From contig NZ_JANXWG010000082.1 of the NCBI RefSeq assembly GCF_025351285.1, positions 1 through 64,000 on the forward strand: 64,000 nucleotides of DNA. Reading direction: 5' to 3'. Shown here piece by piece: positions 8,714 to 17,826 of the stretch. Every line of letters starts with the position of its first letter. Position 1 is the first letter of the stretch. The position numbers and the translations under genes were made by a program. The stretch is from Novosphingobium sp. (GTDB lineage: Bacteria; Pseudomonadota; Alphaproteobacteria; Sphingomonadales; Sphingomonadaceae). Under the pieces are notes generated by a model that saw only the letters and a program-made list of their open reading frames with translations, searched no databases and was not told where the DNA came from.

Positions 8714-9613
8714 ATGGCCAAGGCCCCGCGCGGCAGACAAGACCCGCCGCCCACCCCGATCATCGTCAAAAAGGTCACCATCATCGCCGGCGGCCACCAC
8801 GGCGGCGCGTGGAAGGTCGCCTATGCCGACTTCGTGACCGCGATGATGGCATTCTTCCTGCTGTTGTGGCTGCTGGGTGCGACCACCGAGAAACAGCGCA
8901 AGGGGCTGGCCGACTATTTCACCCCCACCCTGGTCAAGATGAAAGCGGGCTCGGCCGGCTCCAACGGCCTGCTGGGTGGTTCATCGATAACCGATGTGGA
9001 CAATTACCCCAACCGCAAGGGCCAGACCGGCACCAAGTCACTGACCATTCCGCGCGATACGACGGGCGGACCCAAGGAAGGCGGCGCCGCGACCAGGCAG
9101 ACCAACGCCAGCAAGCCCCAACCCCAGCAGCCGACGCCGCAGCAAAAGCTGGTGCAAAAGGTGATGCAGCGGCTTCAGGCCAGCGAACGGCTCCGCCGGC
9201 TGGCGCGGCAGGTCAAGATGGTCGACACCAGCGAAGGCACGCGGATCGACCTGGTCGATGATGCCGAATTCTCGATGTTCCGGCTGGGCACGACGCTGCT
9301 GACCCCCGATGCCAGTCAGTTGCTGGCGGCGATTGCGCAAGCGGTCGGCACCGATCCGGCCGAGATCACCATCCGCGGCCACACCGATGCGCTGCCGTGG
9401 AAACCGGGTGGCGACAACGGGATTTTGGGCGGGCCGAACAACTGGTCGCTTTCAGCCGGGCGGGCCGAATCCACGCGGCAGTCGCTGCTGCGCGCGGGCA
9501 TTGCCGAAGGCCGCTTTCACCGGATCGAAGGCGTGGCCGACAAGGAACCGCTGATCAAGGACAACCCGCAAGACCCGCGCAACCGCCGGATTTCGATCGT
9601 GCTGATGAAGTAA
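8714..9613 (+). CDS. motB: Flagellar motor stator protein MotB
   Basis: A 299-residue protein with a basic start, one membrane helix and the plug segment. The helix (WKVAYADFVTAMMAFFLLLW, about residues 33-52) contains the ion-binding Asp in YADF. The C-terminal OmpA-like domain binds peptidoglycan (ITIRGHTDALPW, then NWSLSAGRAESTRQSLLRAG, then DPRNRRISIVLMK). The middle has a Gln/Pro-rich linker. It follows motA by six bases and ends with a strong hairpin further downstream. Confidence 0.97.
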   Translation: MAKAPRGRQDPPPTPIIVKKVTIIAGGHHGGAWKVAYADFVTAMMAFFLLLWLLGATTEKQRKGLADYFTPTLVKMKAGSAGSNGLLGGSSITDVDNYPNRKGQTGTKSLTIPRDTTGGPKEGGAATRQTNASKPQPQQPTPQQKLVQKVMQRLQASERLRRLARQVKMVDTSEGTRIDLVDDAEFSMFRLGTTLLTPDASQLLAAIAQAVGTDPAEITIRGHTDALPWKPGGDNGILGGPNNWSLSAGRAESTRQSLLRAGIAEGRFHRIEGVADKEPLIKDNPQDPRNRRISIVLMK

Positions 9614-9743
9614 CCACCGATCCTGTCGCCGCAAGCACGGCGCGCGCGATCGACCCGACAGCCGGTCCGCAGCCGAAACGCTACCGACCGACGCGATCGA
9701 GGCGGCCAGGGCATTGCCCCGCTGACAGCAACAGCTTTGAATT

Positions 9744-9782
9744 GATTGCGCCGGAGCCGGTCCCCCCGTCTCCGGCGCAATC
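9744..9782 (+). terminator. Likely terminator hairpin after motB
   Basis: A perfect 13-bp inverted repeat (GATTGCGCCGGAG at 9744-9756 and its complement at 9770-9782) surrounds a 13-base pyrimidine-rich loop, about 130 bases after the motB stop. It lacks a clear T run, so it may act with Rho or only protect the 3' end. It lies between motB and the opposing GlsB-like gene. The rest of 9614-9848 shows nothing else recognisable. Confidence 0.6.
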
Positions 9783-9848
9783 GTGTCTGGATCAGCGCCT
9801 GGACCAGAACTCGCGAACGAGCGGGTTTTGAAGCCTGCGCCGTGCTGT

Positions 9849-10103
9849 TCAGACCAGGTGCAGCAGGTTGTGCGCGATGAAGATCAGCGCGAGCGCGCCG
9901 CCGATCGAATAGATGAACCCGGCAGGATTGACTTGCCCGGCATCGTTCTTGTGGATCAGCTTGGCGACAAAGCCCGCGAAATACGAACCGGCGATGCCCA
10001 GGATGATCGTCGCGATCCAGCCCATCGACTGGTGGCCGGGATAGATCAGCCGGGCGATTGCTCCGACGACGAGGCCCACCAGGGCCATGATGATATATTG
10101 CAT
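9849..10103 (-). CDS. GlsB/YeaQ/YmgE-family small membrane protein
   Basis: 84 residues of the transglycosylase-associated/GlsB stress-response membrane family. The protein is three hydrophobic helices with the family motifs GLVVGAIARLIYPGHQ near the N-terminus and GWIATIILGIAGSYFAG in the middle. The start MQYIIMALVG is chosen because it has a good GGGAG site just upstream on the - strand; the frame stays open further upstream but with no signal for an earlier start. Its role is unknown beyond a general link of the family to stress. It is a non-flagellar insertion between motB and flagellin. Confidence 0.85.
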   Translation of the reverse strand: MQYIIMALVGLVVGAIARLIYPGHQSMGWIATIILGIAGSYFAGFVAKLIHKNDAGQVNPAGFIYSIGGALALIFIAHNLLHLV

Positions 10104-10149
10104 TGCGACTCCCTTTCGCAAACGTCCACGACGGTTGTCGCAGACGAAC

Positions 10150-10171
10150 GCCCGCGACCGGTGTCGCGGGC
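10150..10171. terminator. Short GC hairpin between glsB-like gene and flagellin
   Basis: A perfect 9-bp stem (GCCCGCGAC and its complement) with a CGGT loop. It lies upstream of the GlsB-like gene and downstream of flagellin on the - strand. It could block read-through from flagellin or affect the leader of the GlsB-like mRNA. Confidence 0.4.
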
Positions 10172-10248
10172 GGGGCTGGGATACGGGAGGTCCCTTATCC
10201 GCAAAAGGGTAAATCGACCGGCGTCCGACACAAGCGCCAGACGCCAAG

Positions 10249-10284
10249 GAGCCCGACGATCCGGGGGGGAGGATCGCCGGGCTC
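10249..10284 (-). terminator. Flagellin terminator hairpin
   Basis: A 14-bp stem with one G/T-tolerant mismatch (arms at 10249-10262 and 10271-10284) and an eight-base loop lies about 40 bases after the flagellin stop on the - strand. Position and strength fit the end of a highly expressed monocistronic flagellin mRNA. Confidence 0.6.
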
Positions 10285-10324
10285 ACACCCGATGGAGGCG
10301 GGTGGTTCGGTTGGTCGGTTAAGC

Positions 10325-11149
10325 TTAACGCAGCAAGGAAAGCACGTTCTGGGCGCTCTGGTTGGCCTGCTGGATCATCGCGGTCGACGCCTGGCTGAGG
10401 ATCTGCGCTTTGGCCATCTTGGTCGTTTCGGCCGAATAGTCGGTATCCATGATCCGCGACCGTGCGTCGGTCAGGTTCGTGGCGTTGTTGGTCAGGTTGT
10501 TGACCGCCGAGTTGAGCTGCGATTCCCCGGCACCCAGCCCGGCGTTGGTGGCAGACACGTCGGCCAGTGCAAGATCGACATTGGCGATCGTGGTCGTCGC
10601 CTTTGCCGCCGTGGTCACGTCGAGCGCGGTGGCGGAGGTATTGGTGCCGTCGATTGCCTTGCTGGTCAGTGTGATCGCGTCGGCCGAGTTGGCGCCGGCC
10701 TGGATCGAAAAAGTCTTGTCGGTGCCCGCCGTGGTGCTGAACAGCGCGTTGCCGTTGAACTTGGTGTTGGTCAGGACGCTGCCGATCTGCGTGGTCAGCG
10801 ACGTCACTTCCTGCTGCATGTTGGTGCGGTCAGCGGCCTGGTAAGTACCCGATGACGACTGGACGGCCAGTTCACGAACGCGCTGCAACATGTTGGTGAC
10901 TTCGTTGAGCGCGCCTTCACCGGTCTGTGCCAGCGAGATGCCGTCGTTCGCGTTGCGGATACCCTGGCTCATGCCGTTGATCTGCGATGTCATCGAGGTG
11001 GAGATGGCAAGGCCGGCAGCATCGTCCTTGGCGCTGTTGATGCGCTTGCCGGTCGACAGGCGTTCCATCGACTGGCCCTGCATCATCGTAGCCATGTTCG
11101 AAGCGTTGGCGGCCTTGGTGGCGTTGATGTTGGTGTTGATCACGGTCAT
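10325..11149 (-). CDS. fliC: Flagellin
   Basis: The filament subunit, 274 residues. The start MTVINTNINATKAANASNMA is the classic flagellin N-terminus and has GGAG upstream; an in-frame extension of 38 residues is rejected because it destroys the known N-terminus. D0/D1 motifs are present: LSTGKRINSAKDDAAGLAIS near the N-terminus and DARSRIMDTDYSAETTKMAK at the C-terminus, ending in AQNVLSLLR. The short middle shows that D2/D3 surface domains are almost absent, common in alphaproteobacterial flagellins. It is transcribed alone, opposite to the fli operon. Confidence 0.97.
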   Translation of the reverse strand: MTVINTNINATKAANASNMATMMQGQSMERLSTGKRINSAKDDAAGLAISTSMTSQINGMSQGIRNANDGISLAQTGEGALNEVTNMLQRVRELAVQSSSGTYQAADRTNMQQEVTSLTTQIGSVLTNTKFNGNALFSTTAGTDKTFSIQAGANSADAITLTSKAIDGTNTSATALDVTTAAKATTTIANVDLALADVSATNAGLGAGESQLNSAVNNLTNNATNLTDARSRIMDTDYSAETTKMAKAQILSQASTAMIQQANQSAQNVLSLLR

Positions 11150-11248
11150 GCTGAAATCTCCGCTTTGCGTTCGGGCTTGATTGCCCCGGCCTGAAAGGTC
11201 GTTCCCTTGAAGACCGCCGGCCAAACCAGGTTGGTTCGCGGCTGTCCC

Positions 11249-11298
11249 GGCAAAGAGCGGCAAAAGCGCGCCGGAATTAAGGGAGGGGCAGCGGCAAA
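11249..11298. promoter_or_regulatory. Three GGCAAA motifs upstream of flagellin
   Basis: GGCAAA occurs at 11249, 11259 and 11293, in the 282-base region between the divergent flagellin and activator genes. The first two are exactly one helical turn apart. Such spaced repeats are what an enhancer-binding activator would use, and the FlbD-like gene is adjacent. This is inference only. The rest of the divergent region also holds a near-palindrome (TAGTTTAACTA at about 11313-11323) but no confident sigma-54 or sigma-28 promoter. Confidence 0.35.
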
Positions 11299-11431
11299 TT
11301 CGCGCAGTTACGTAGTTTAACTAGGTAAAGTGACGGGCATTAATCCTACCAAGGATTTGACGTTTACGCGCGAAATTGAACCCCGGCGAAACGGTTAAGG
11401 AACCGGGCTTTTCGCGAGGGGGATTACGGGC

Positions 11432-12817
11432 ATGAATGGAGTTGGAGACGCGCTGTTGTTCAGCGATCGGGCGGCGGAAAAGCACATGCCGCTGCTGCGC
11501 CGGGCGGCCGCGGTGCTGGGCAACCTGGGTAGCGGTGCTGCGGGCGAAGCGCCGGTGGCGCTGATCGACGCCAGCGAACCTGCCGCCGGCGCACCCTTGG
11601 CGGGCAGCACTTCGCGGACTGCAAGCCGCACGACGATCCGGCTCGAACGTCGCGCTGCTCCGGCCCTGATCCGCGAAAACCGCGTGGGCCGCGTGGGCCG
11701 CGACGCAACGTTTACGCTGCACTATACCGATTCCGAAAGCCCGGCGACGCAAGCCGCGCTGATCGCCGCGACGCGCCGCCCCGGCAGCCCTGTCGCCGCC
11801 GATCCCGAAACGCTGTCGGTGCTGGCGCTGGCCGAACGCATCGCGCAAAGCGACATCCCGGTGCTGATCGCCGGGCCGACCGGTACCGGCAAGGAAGTGC
11901 TCAGCCGCTTCATCCATGAACACTCGCCGCGTGCGACCGGGCCGTTCATCGGCGTGAATTGCGCGGCCATGCCCGAAACGATGCTCGAAGCGCTGCTGTT
12001 CGGGCACCAGAAGGGTGCGTTCACCGGCGCCAATGCCGCTGCCGAAGGTTTCTTCCGCGCGGCCGACGGCGGCACGCTGCTGCTCGACGAAATCGCCGAG
12101 ATGCCGCTGTCGCTCCAGGCCAAGCTGCTGCGCGTGTTGCAGGAAGGCGAAGTTGTGCCGCTGGGCGCAACCCGGCCGATCAAGGTAGACGTACGCGTGA
12201 TCGCCTGCGTCAACCGCGACTTGCCACTGGAAGTCGACGAAGGCCGCTTCCGCGCCGATCTCTATTACCGGCTCAACGTGTTCCCATTGACGCTGACCGC
12301 GCTGTGCGAACGCCGCGCCGATATCGCGCCGCTCGCGTTCGCGATGCTGCTGCGGCATTCACCGGAAGGCGCCGCAGTGCCGTGGCTGGGTGACCACGCG
12401 CTGGCACTGCTGGCCGCGCACCCCTGGCCGGGCAACGTGCGCGAGCTGGAAAACGTGATCCGCCGCGCGCTGTTGCTGGCAGGCGTCGCGCCCGAGATCG
12501 GGCCCGAGCACATTTCGTTCGACCGCCCGATCCGCCCGATCGAAAGCCCACGACCGCTCGAACTGCGGCAAGGCAACAGCGAACCGACCGCGCTTGGCCT
12601 GAGTGATGCCAGCGCCAACTTGTCGAACATCGTGCAGATCTCGGAAACGCGCGCGATCCTCGCCACGCTCGAACGCTGCGGGGGCAGCCGGGTGGCCGCA
12701 GCGCGCGAACTCGGCATATCCGAACGCACGCTGCGCTATCGCCTCGCCAGCTTTCGTGAGGCCGGCATCACCGTCGGCGGAGGCCGACAAGCTGATATAA
12801 TTGGCGGCCGGCGATGA
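11432..12817 (+). CDS. Sigma-54-dependent flagellar activator, FlbD-like
   Basis: A 461-residue enhancer-binding protein. The AAA+ domain has Walker A GPTGTGKE (148-155), the sigma-54 contact loop GAFTGA (195-200) and Walker B GGTLLLDE (213-220). It also has the arginine-finger region and the PWPGNVRELENVIRRAL motif. A Fis-type HTH lies at the C-terminus (GGSRVAAARELGISERTLRY). The first roughly 125 residues do not look like a standard receiver domain; in Caulobacter FlbD the receiver is degenerate too. The location between flagellin and fliE, with a four-base overlap into fliE, makes control of late flagellar genes very likely. Confidence 0.9.
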   Translation: MNGVGDALLFSDRAAEKHMPLLRRAAAVLGNLGSGAAGEAPVALIDASEPAAGAPLAGSTSRTASRTTIRLERRAAPALIRENRVGRVGRDATFTLHYTDSESPATQAALIAATRRPGSPVAADPETLSVLALAERIAQSDIPVLIAGPTGTGKEVLSRFIHEHSPRATGPFIGVNCAAMPETMLEALLFGHQKGAFTGANAAAEGFFRAADGGTLLLDEIAEMPLSLQAKLLRVLQEGEVVPLGATRPIKVDVRVIACVNRDLPLEVDEGRFRADLYYRLNVFPLTLTALCERRADIAPLAFAMLLRHSPEGAAVPWLGDHALALLAAHPWPGNVRELENVIRRALLLAGVAPEIGPEHISFDRPIRPIESPRPLELRQGNSEPTALGLSDASANLSNIVQISETRAILATLERCGGSRVAAARELGISERTLRYRLASFREAGITVGGGRQADIIGGRR

Positions 12818-13185
12818 GTGGGATCGGGGGGATAGGCGGGGGCGCGGGTGGCATCCAGCAGATCATCGCGCTGCGCCAGCAGATCATCGATCGATCACAA
12901 CTGCTCCAAAACCTCCACGCGCCCGATGCGACAGCGCAGGTCAGTGCCCCGACAACCGGGTCGACCGGCGGGTTCACCGGCGCGCTGAAGTCCGCACTCG
13001 ATGGCGTCCAGTCCACGCAGGCGAAGGCCGAAACGCTCACCGACGGCTACGAAAAGGGCCAGGTGATGGATGTCGCCAAGGTCATGCTGGCCCGCCAGGA
13101 AGCCGGCGTTGCGTTCGAAGCCACGCTGCAAGTCCGCAACAAGCTGATCTCCGCCTACCAGGACATCATGAGGATGGGCGTTTAA
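12814..13185 (+). CDS. fliE: Flagellar hook-basal body protein FliE
   Basis: A 123-residue adapter between the MS ring and the proximal rod. The N-terminal part is Gly/Ile-rich and variable. The C-terminal half carries the family helix ending (RQEAGVAFEATLQVRNKLIS, then AYQDIMRMGV) that aligns with the rod. The ATG overlaps the stop of the activator gene (ATGA), so fliE and the regulator are coupled. fliF follows after three bases. Confidence 0.95.
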   Translation: MSGIGGIGGGAGGIQQIIALRQQIIDRSQLLQNLHAPDATAQVSAPTTGSTGGFTGALKSALDGVQSTQAKAETLTDGYEKGQVMDVAKVMLARQEAGVAFEATLQVRNKLISAYQDIMRMGV

Positions 13186-13188
13186 GCC

Positions 13189-14877
13189 ATGGCCGATCTC
13201 GTGCCCCTTTCCGCAGAACCGTCCGCTGGCTTTGGGCGCGACTCGATCCTTACCCCGCTGACCGATCCGGCGGGCGGTTCCGCGCTCAGCCGCCTGCGCA
13301 GCTTTGCCGGCCAGCCGCCGGTGAGGAAGGCGCTGCCGTGGTTCGCGCTCACCGCCGGGTTGGGCGGCGCGGCGCTGATGTGGCAGGCTTTGGCGCCGCA
13401 ATCGCAGCGGATGCTGTATTCCACGCTGTCCGATGGCGAACGCGCGACCGTGGCCGGCGCGCTCGACAAGGCCTCGATCAAATATCACATCGACAACGGC
13501 ACCGGCGCAATCACCGTGGGCGAAGATGACCTTTACAAGGCACGGATGCTGGTGGCGTCCGACGGCGCGCTGGCGCAGCCCGAAACCGGGCAACAGATGC
13601 TCGACAAGCTGCCGATGGGCGCCTCGCGCGGGCTGGAAGGCGAACGCATGCTGGCCGCGCGCGAACGCGAGATGGAACTGACGATCAAGCAGATCGACGG
13701 CGTCGAATCGGTGCGCGTCCACCTGGCCGAACAGGAAAAATCGGTGTTCGTGCGCGACAACACGCCCCCCACCGCCTCGGTCATGGTCAAGCTCGCCAGC
13801 GGGCGTTCACTCGCCGAAAGCCAGGTCCAGGCGATCGTGAACCTCGTCGCCGGATCGGTGCCGGGGATGACGCCCGACGCGGTCAAGGTGGTCGACCAGC
13901 ACGGCCGGCTGCTCTCGGCGCACGGCGGTGCCGATGCCGAGCGTTTCGAATTGCAAGGCCGTATGGAAGACAAGCTGCGCCGGCAGGTGTCGCAATTGCT
14001 GGCGCCGATGGTCGGCGAAGGCAATTTCAGCTCCCAGATCCAGGTCGAGCTCGACATGGACCAGCAGACCTCGGCGCGCGAAAGCTACGACAAGAACGGC
14101 GTGGTGCGCAGCGAGATCACTTCGCAATCGCAGAATTCGGGCACCAGCGGCGCGGTCGGCGTGCCGGGCGTGTTGTCCAACACCCCGCCCCCACCCACCG
14201 CAGCGCAACCGGGCGCGCCGCAGGGGACGCCATCTCCGGCGGCCTCCGCCAGCCCCGCGCCGCAATCGGGCGAGAGCGCATCGACCAAGACGTACGAGCT
14301 CGGCCGCGAGGTTGCGGTCAGCACCGCCACCCCGGGCAAGCTCAAGCGGCTATCGGTCGCGGTCGGGCTGTCGGACGCCGCGTTCAAGAAGGCCAAGCCT
14401 GCCGATATCGACCAGATCAAGCAACTGGTCAGCGCCGCGGTCGGCGCCAATCCGCAGCGCGGCGACGTCGTCACCGTGGTGGTGCGCAAGTTCGAGCCGG
14501 ACGTGACCGTGCCGGTGCCATTCTACGAAGCGCCGTGGTTTGCGATGGTGGTGCGCAACGCGGTCGCGCTGATTGCGGTGCTGATGTTCATGCTGATGGG
14601 CGTGCGTCCGCTGGTCAAGGCGCTCAAGCGCGATGCCGCGCCCGCAGCCGCCGTGAACGACAAGGATGACGACGACGCCGCAGCCGAAGTCGATCTCGCC
14701 GCCGAAGTCGTGGCCGCCAATCCGGTCAATCCCGAGACCGGCCAGATCGACGAAAACCTGCTCCAGCGCCAGATCGGCCTGGCCCAGCAACTCGCGCACG
14801 AACGCCCCGAAAGCGCGGTCATCGCGCTGCGCCAATTGCTCAAGCAGGGCGAAAACGCCGAAGCGAAAACGGCATGA
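13189..14877 (+). CDS. fliF: Flagellar MS-ring protein FliF
   Basis: A 562-residue MS-ring subunit. A first membrane helix lies near residues 45-65 (ALPWFALTAGLGGAALMWQA). Ring-building motifs follow (SDGERATVAGALDKASIKYH, then ARERELELTIKQ-like AREREMELTIKQIDGVESVR, then VHLAEQEKSVFVRD). A second membrane helix is near residues 450-470. The C-terminal tail (NLLQRQIGLAQQLAHERPES) is the FliG-binding segment. A Pro/Ala-rich loop at about 320-365 is longer than in some homologues. The stop overlaps fliG. Confidence 0.96.
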   Translation: MADLVPLSAEPSAGFGRDSILTPLTDPAGGSALSRLRSFAGQPPVRKALPWFALTAGLGGAALMWQALAPQSQRMLYSTLSDGERATVAGALDKASIKYHIDNGTGAITVGEDDLYKARMLVASDGALAQPETGQQMLDKLPMGASRGLEGERMLAAREREMELTIKQIDGVESVRVHLAEQEKSVFVRDNTPPTASVMVKLASGRSLAESQVQAIVNLVAGSVPGMTPDAVKVVDQHGRLLSAHGGADAERFELQGRMEDKLRRQVSQLLAPMVGEGNFSSQIQVELDMDQQTSARESYDKNGVVRSEITSQSQNSGTSGAVGVPGVLSNTPPPPTAAQPGAPQGTPSPAASASPAPQSGESASTKTYELGREVAVSTATPGKLKRLSVAVGLSDAAFKKAKPADIDQIKQLVSAAVGANPQRGDVVTVVVRKFEPDVTVPVPFYEAPWFAMVVRNAVALIAVLMFMLMGVRPLVKALKRDAAPAAAVNDKDDDDAAAEVDLAAEVVAANPVNPETGQIDENLLQRQIGLAQQLAHERPESAVIALRQLLKQGENAEAKTA

Positions 14878-15884
14878 CCGCGCTGTCCGAAATAGCAGGG
14901 CCCGACCGCGCCGCGGTGATGGTGATGATCCTGGAAGATGCCCAGGCCAGCCGCCTGCTGGCGCAGCTTGAGCCCGACGAATTGCGCCTGCTGGGCGAAC
15001 GCATGGTGGCGCTGGGCGAAATCGGCCCATCCTCGATCGTCGATGCCATCGCCGGCTTCGTCGAGCATGCCGATACACAAGGGCTGACCGATCACGGCCG
15101 GTTCGAACGCGTGTCCAACCTGATGATCGGCGCGCTGGGCGAACTCAAGGCCGACAACCTGATGAAACGGATCGCCCCCGAAGGCCCACCCAAGGTTTCG
15201 CCGATCGAAATCGCGCGCTGGCTCAACGCCGATGTGCTGGTGCCGCTGATCCGCGACGAACCACCACAAGCGATCGCGGTGTTGTTGGTGCAGCTCAACC
15301 CCGATGTCGCCGCGCAAGTGCTTCATGCCTTGCCCGATACCATCCAGAGCGCGGTGGTGCACCGCGTGGCGACGCTCGGCCCCGTCTCGGCCGAAGCGAT
15401 CGCAATGCTCGAAGCCGTACTGGCGCAGCGGATCGGTGAACGCCACGGCGCCGCGCCGCTGGAATTGGGTGGCGTGCAGGAAGCCGCCGCGATCCTCAAC
15501 GCTTCGGCACGCACGGTCGAAAAACGCGTGATGCCCGAGATCGCCAAGCTCGACAAAGCGCTGGCGCGCACGATCGAGGGCGAGATGTTCAAGTTCGAGC
15601 ATCTGTTCGCGCTCGACGACAAGGCGATGGGCGCGCTGCTGCGCGAGGTGGAAAGCGAACGCCTGATCGCCGCGCTCAAGGGCATCGGCGAAGACCAGCG
15701 CGAGCTGTTCTTCCGCGCCATGTCGAGCCGCGCCGCCGACGGCTTGCGCGACGAAATCGCGCAGCTTGGCCGGATGAAGATGGCCGAAGTAATCGAAGCG
15801 CAGAAGGCCATCGTCACCGTCGCGCGCCGGCTCGCGGCCGAAGGCGTGATCGTGTTCGGCGCGGGCGACGACGATTATGTCTGA
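14874..15884 (+). CDS. fliG: Flagellar motor switch protein FliG
   Basis: A 336-residue rotor protein, the normal length. It has the N-terminal domain that binds FliF and the ARM-type middle domain (HPQTIAVIL-like segment PPQAIAVLLVQLNPDVAAQV). The C-terminal torque helix has alternating charges (DDKAMGALLREVESERLIAA, then LKGIGEDQRELFFRAMSSRA). It interacts with MotA loops and FliM. The ATG overlaps the fliF stop by four bases. Confidence 0.96.
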   Translation: MTALSEIAGPDRAAVMVMILEDAQASRLLAQLEPDELRLLGERMVALGEIGPSSIVDAIAGFVEHADTQGLTDHGRFERVSNLMIGALGELKADNLMKRIAPEGPPKVSPIEIARWLNADVLVPLIRDEPPQAIAVLLVQLNPDVAAQVLHALPDTIQSAVVHRVATLGPVSAEAIAMLEAVLAQRIGERHGAAPLELGGVQEAAAILNASARTVEKRVMPEIAKLDKALARTIEGEMFKFEHLFALDDKAMGALLREVESERLIAALKGIGEDQRELFFRAMSSRAADGLRDEIAQLGRMKMAEVIEAQKAIVTVARRLAAEGVIVFGAGDDDYV

Positions 15885-16512
15885 CACTTTGGTGGCCACT
15901 GTCGGTCTGGAAGTCGGCCCAGTTCGTGCTTCACTGGCAATGCTGGGCCGCGCACCCGGCGGCTTTCTGGGCGATGCGCGCTTTGCCTCGAAACGGGCCG
16001 CGCCGCCACCGGCCCCAGCCGCCGAAATGCACGCCGACGTGCCCGACCCGATCGTGGCAGCGCACGCTGCGGGTTACGACCAGGGCATTGCCGAGGCCCG
16101 CGCCGAAGCCGAAGCCGAACGTATCGCGCGCGAGGATGCCTGGGGCGCGCTGACCATCGCCGCCGCCCGGCTAGATGCCGAACAGACGCGCGCTCTGGCC
16201 GATCGGCTGCGCGAAACCGTCATGGCGCTGTGCGAAACCGCGCTGGGAGGTGCCGCGCTCGATCCCGCCGCGCTGGCCCGGCGGGTCGAGTCCGCCGCTG
16301 CCATGCTGGCGCGCGCCGATGACGATCGTGTGATCCGGCTTCATCCAGACGATCTGGAACTGGTCCAGCCGCGCCTGCCGGCCGATTGGGCAATGACACC
16401 CGACCCGTTGCTCCCGCGCGGAAGCTTGCGCATCGAGGGACGCCATGGCGGGGTCGAGGACGGCCCCGAGCAATGGCACGCCGCGCTGGTCGAGGCGCTC
16501 CGCGAATGTTGA
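15877..16512 (+). CDS. fliH: Flagellar assembly protein FliH
   Basis: A 211-residue regulator of the export ATPase. An Ala/Glu-rich central helix (AGYDQGIAEARAEAEAERIA, about 65-84) has the spaced small residues and charged pattern of FliH. The C-terminal domain (VIRLHPDDLELVQPRL, then GSLRIEGRHGGVEDG) resembles the E-subunit-like end. It starts inside the end of fliG and overlaps fliI by seven bases, the conserved G-H-I order. Confidence 0.88.
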   Translation: MSDTLVATVGLEVGPVRASLAMLGRAPGGFLGDARFASKRAAPPPAPAAEMHADVPDPIVAAHAAGYDQGIAEARAEAEAERIAREDAWGALTIAAARLDAEQTRALADRLRETVMALCETALGGAALDPAALARRVESAAAMLARADDDRVIRLHPDDLELVQPRLPADWAMTPDPLLPRGSLRIEGRHGGVEDGPEQWHAALVEALREC

Positions 16513-17816
16513 GCACTTTTGACGGCCTGCTCGATGGTATGTCGGTGGTGCAACCCGATTTCACCCCCGCTCGATACGGCTTGCTCACCGCTTGCGACGG
16601 CGGTCTGCTCGAAGTTTCGGGGCTGTCGGTGCCGATCGGGACGATGTGCCGGATCGGCAATCTGGGTGCCGAGGTGATCGGCTTTCGCGGGTCGAACACG
16701 CTGATGATGCTGCTTGGCGATCCGGTGCTGCTGCGTCCGGGCGGCAAGGTCCGCACCGAGGGTCGGCCCGGAATGCTGCCCGTCTGCGCAGGGTTCCTCG
16801 GCCGCGCGGTCGATGCCGAGGGCAAGCCGATCGACGGCGGCCCGGCGATTTCTGCGCGCGAGGAATGGCCCGCCGGTGGCATCCGCACCGGCGCGCTCGA
16901 TCGGGCGCCGGTGCGCGAATGTTTCGACGTGGGCGTGCGCGCGCTCAACGCCTTGACCACCTTCGGGGTTGGCCAGCGGATCGGCGTGATGGCCGGATCG
17001 GGCGTGGGCAAATCGGTGCTGATCGACATGATCGCGCACGGCGCGCACGCCGAAGTGGTGATCGTCGGCCTGATCGGCGAACGCGCGCGCGAAGTTTCGG
17101 ATTTCGTCGAAAAGCACATGGTCGGGCCCAAGCGCGCGCGCAGCATAGTGGTGGCTGTGCCCGCCGATCACGCCCCCAACTTGCGCATCCGCGGCGCGTT
17201 GCTCGCCACCAGCCTGGCCGAATATTTCCGCAGCCAGGGCAAGCGCGTGCTGCTCATCATGGACAGCCTGACCCGCGTGGCCCACGCCGCGCGAGAAATC
17301 GGGCTGCTGCTGGGCGAACCCGGTGCGGCGCGCGGTTATCCACCGTCAGCGCTCGCCACGATCACCAAGCTGGTCGAACGCGCGGGTAAGTCGGCGGCGA
17401 GCGGCGGCTCGATCACCGGGCTCTACACCGTACTGGCCGATGGCGACAATCACGACGACCCGGTGGTCGACACCGCGCGCGCGATCCTTGATGGGCATGT
17501 CGTGCTCAGCCGCGATCTGGCGCAGCGCGGGCAATATCCGGCGATCGACATTGCCGCCTCGCTCAGCCGCGTGATGAACGACATTGTCGCGCCCGATCAC
17601 GCCCGGCTGGCGCGCCGGTTCCGCGCGCTGGTGGCGAGCTACGAGGCCAACCGCGATCTCGTGCTGATGGGTGCCTACCGCGCCGGCGCCGACCCCGATC
17701 TCGACACTGCGATCGCGATGCACCCCGAATTGGTGCGGTTCATGGGCCAGGATGCGCACGATGTGATCCCGCTCGATGACAGCGTGGCCGCACTACACGC
17801 ACTGCTTGGCCCATGA
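16506..17816 (+). CDS. fliI: Flagellum-specific ATPase FliI
   Basis: A 436-residue ATPase of the flagellar type III export apparatus, related to the F1 beta subunit. The start MLSTFDGLLD overlaps the fliH stop; an earlier in-frame start would reach deep into fliH with basic low-complexity sequence. Walker A is AGSGVGKSV (163-171). Walker B is the VLLIMDSLTRVAHAAREIG region. The conserved SITGLYTVLADGDNHDDPV and GHVVLSRDLAQRGQYPAIDI blocks follow. It works with FliH and FliJ in delivering substrates. Confidence 0.97.
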   Translation: MLSTFDGLLDGMSVVQPDFTPARYGLLTACDGGLLEVSGLSVPIGTMCRIGNLGAEVIGFRGSNTLMMLLGDPVLLRPGGKVRTEGRPGMLPVCAGFLGRAVDAEGKPIDGGPAISAREEWPAGGIRTGALDRAPVRECFDVGVRALNALTTFGVGQRIGVMAGSGVGKSVLIDMIAHGAHAEVVIVGLIGERAREVSDFVEKHMVGPKRARSIVVAVPADHAPNLRIRGALLATSLAEYFRSQGKRVLLIMDSLTRVAHAAREIGLLLGEPGAARGYPPSALATITKLVERAGKSAASGGSITGLYTVLADGDNHDDPVVDTARAILDGHVVLSRDLAQRGQYPAIDIAASLSRVMNDIVAPDHARLARRFRALVASYEANRDLVLMGAYRAGADPDLDTAIAMHPELVRFMGQDAHDVIPLDDSVAALHALLGP

Positions 17817-17826
17817 CCGCTAACAC

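Noticed and set aside
11221..11300. Possible sigma-54 promoter for flagellin (GGCGCG...TTTTGC on the - strand)
   Set aside because: The GG and GC elements are nine bases apart instead of ten and the -24 box is poor, so it is not listed as a promoter.
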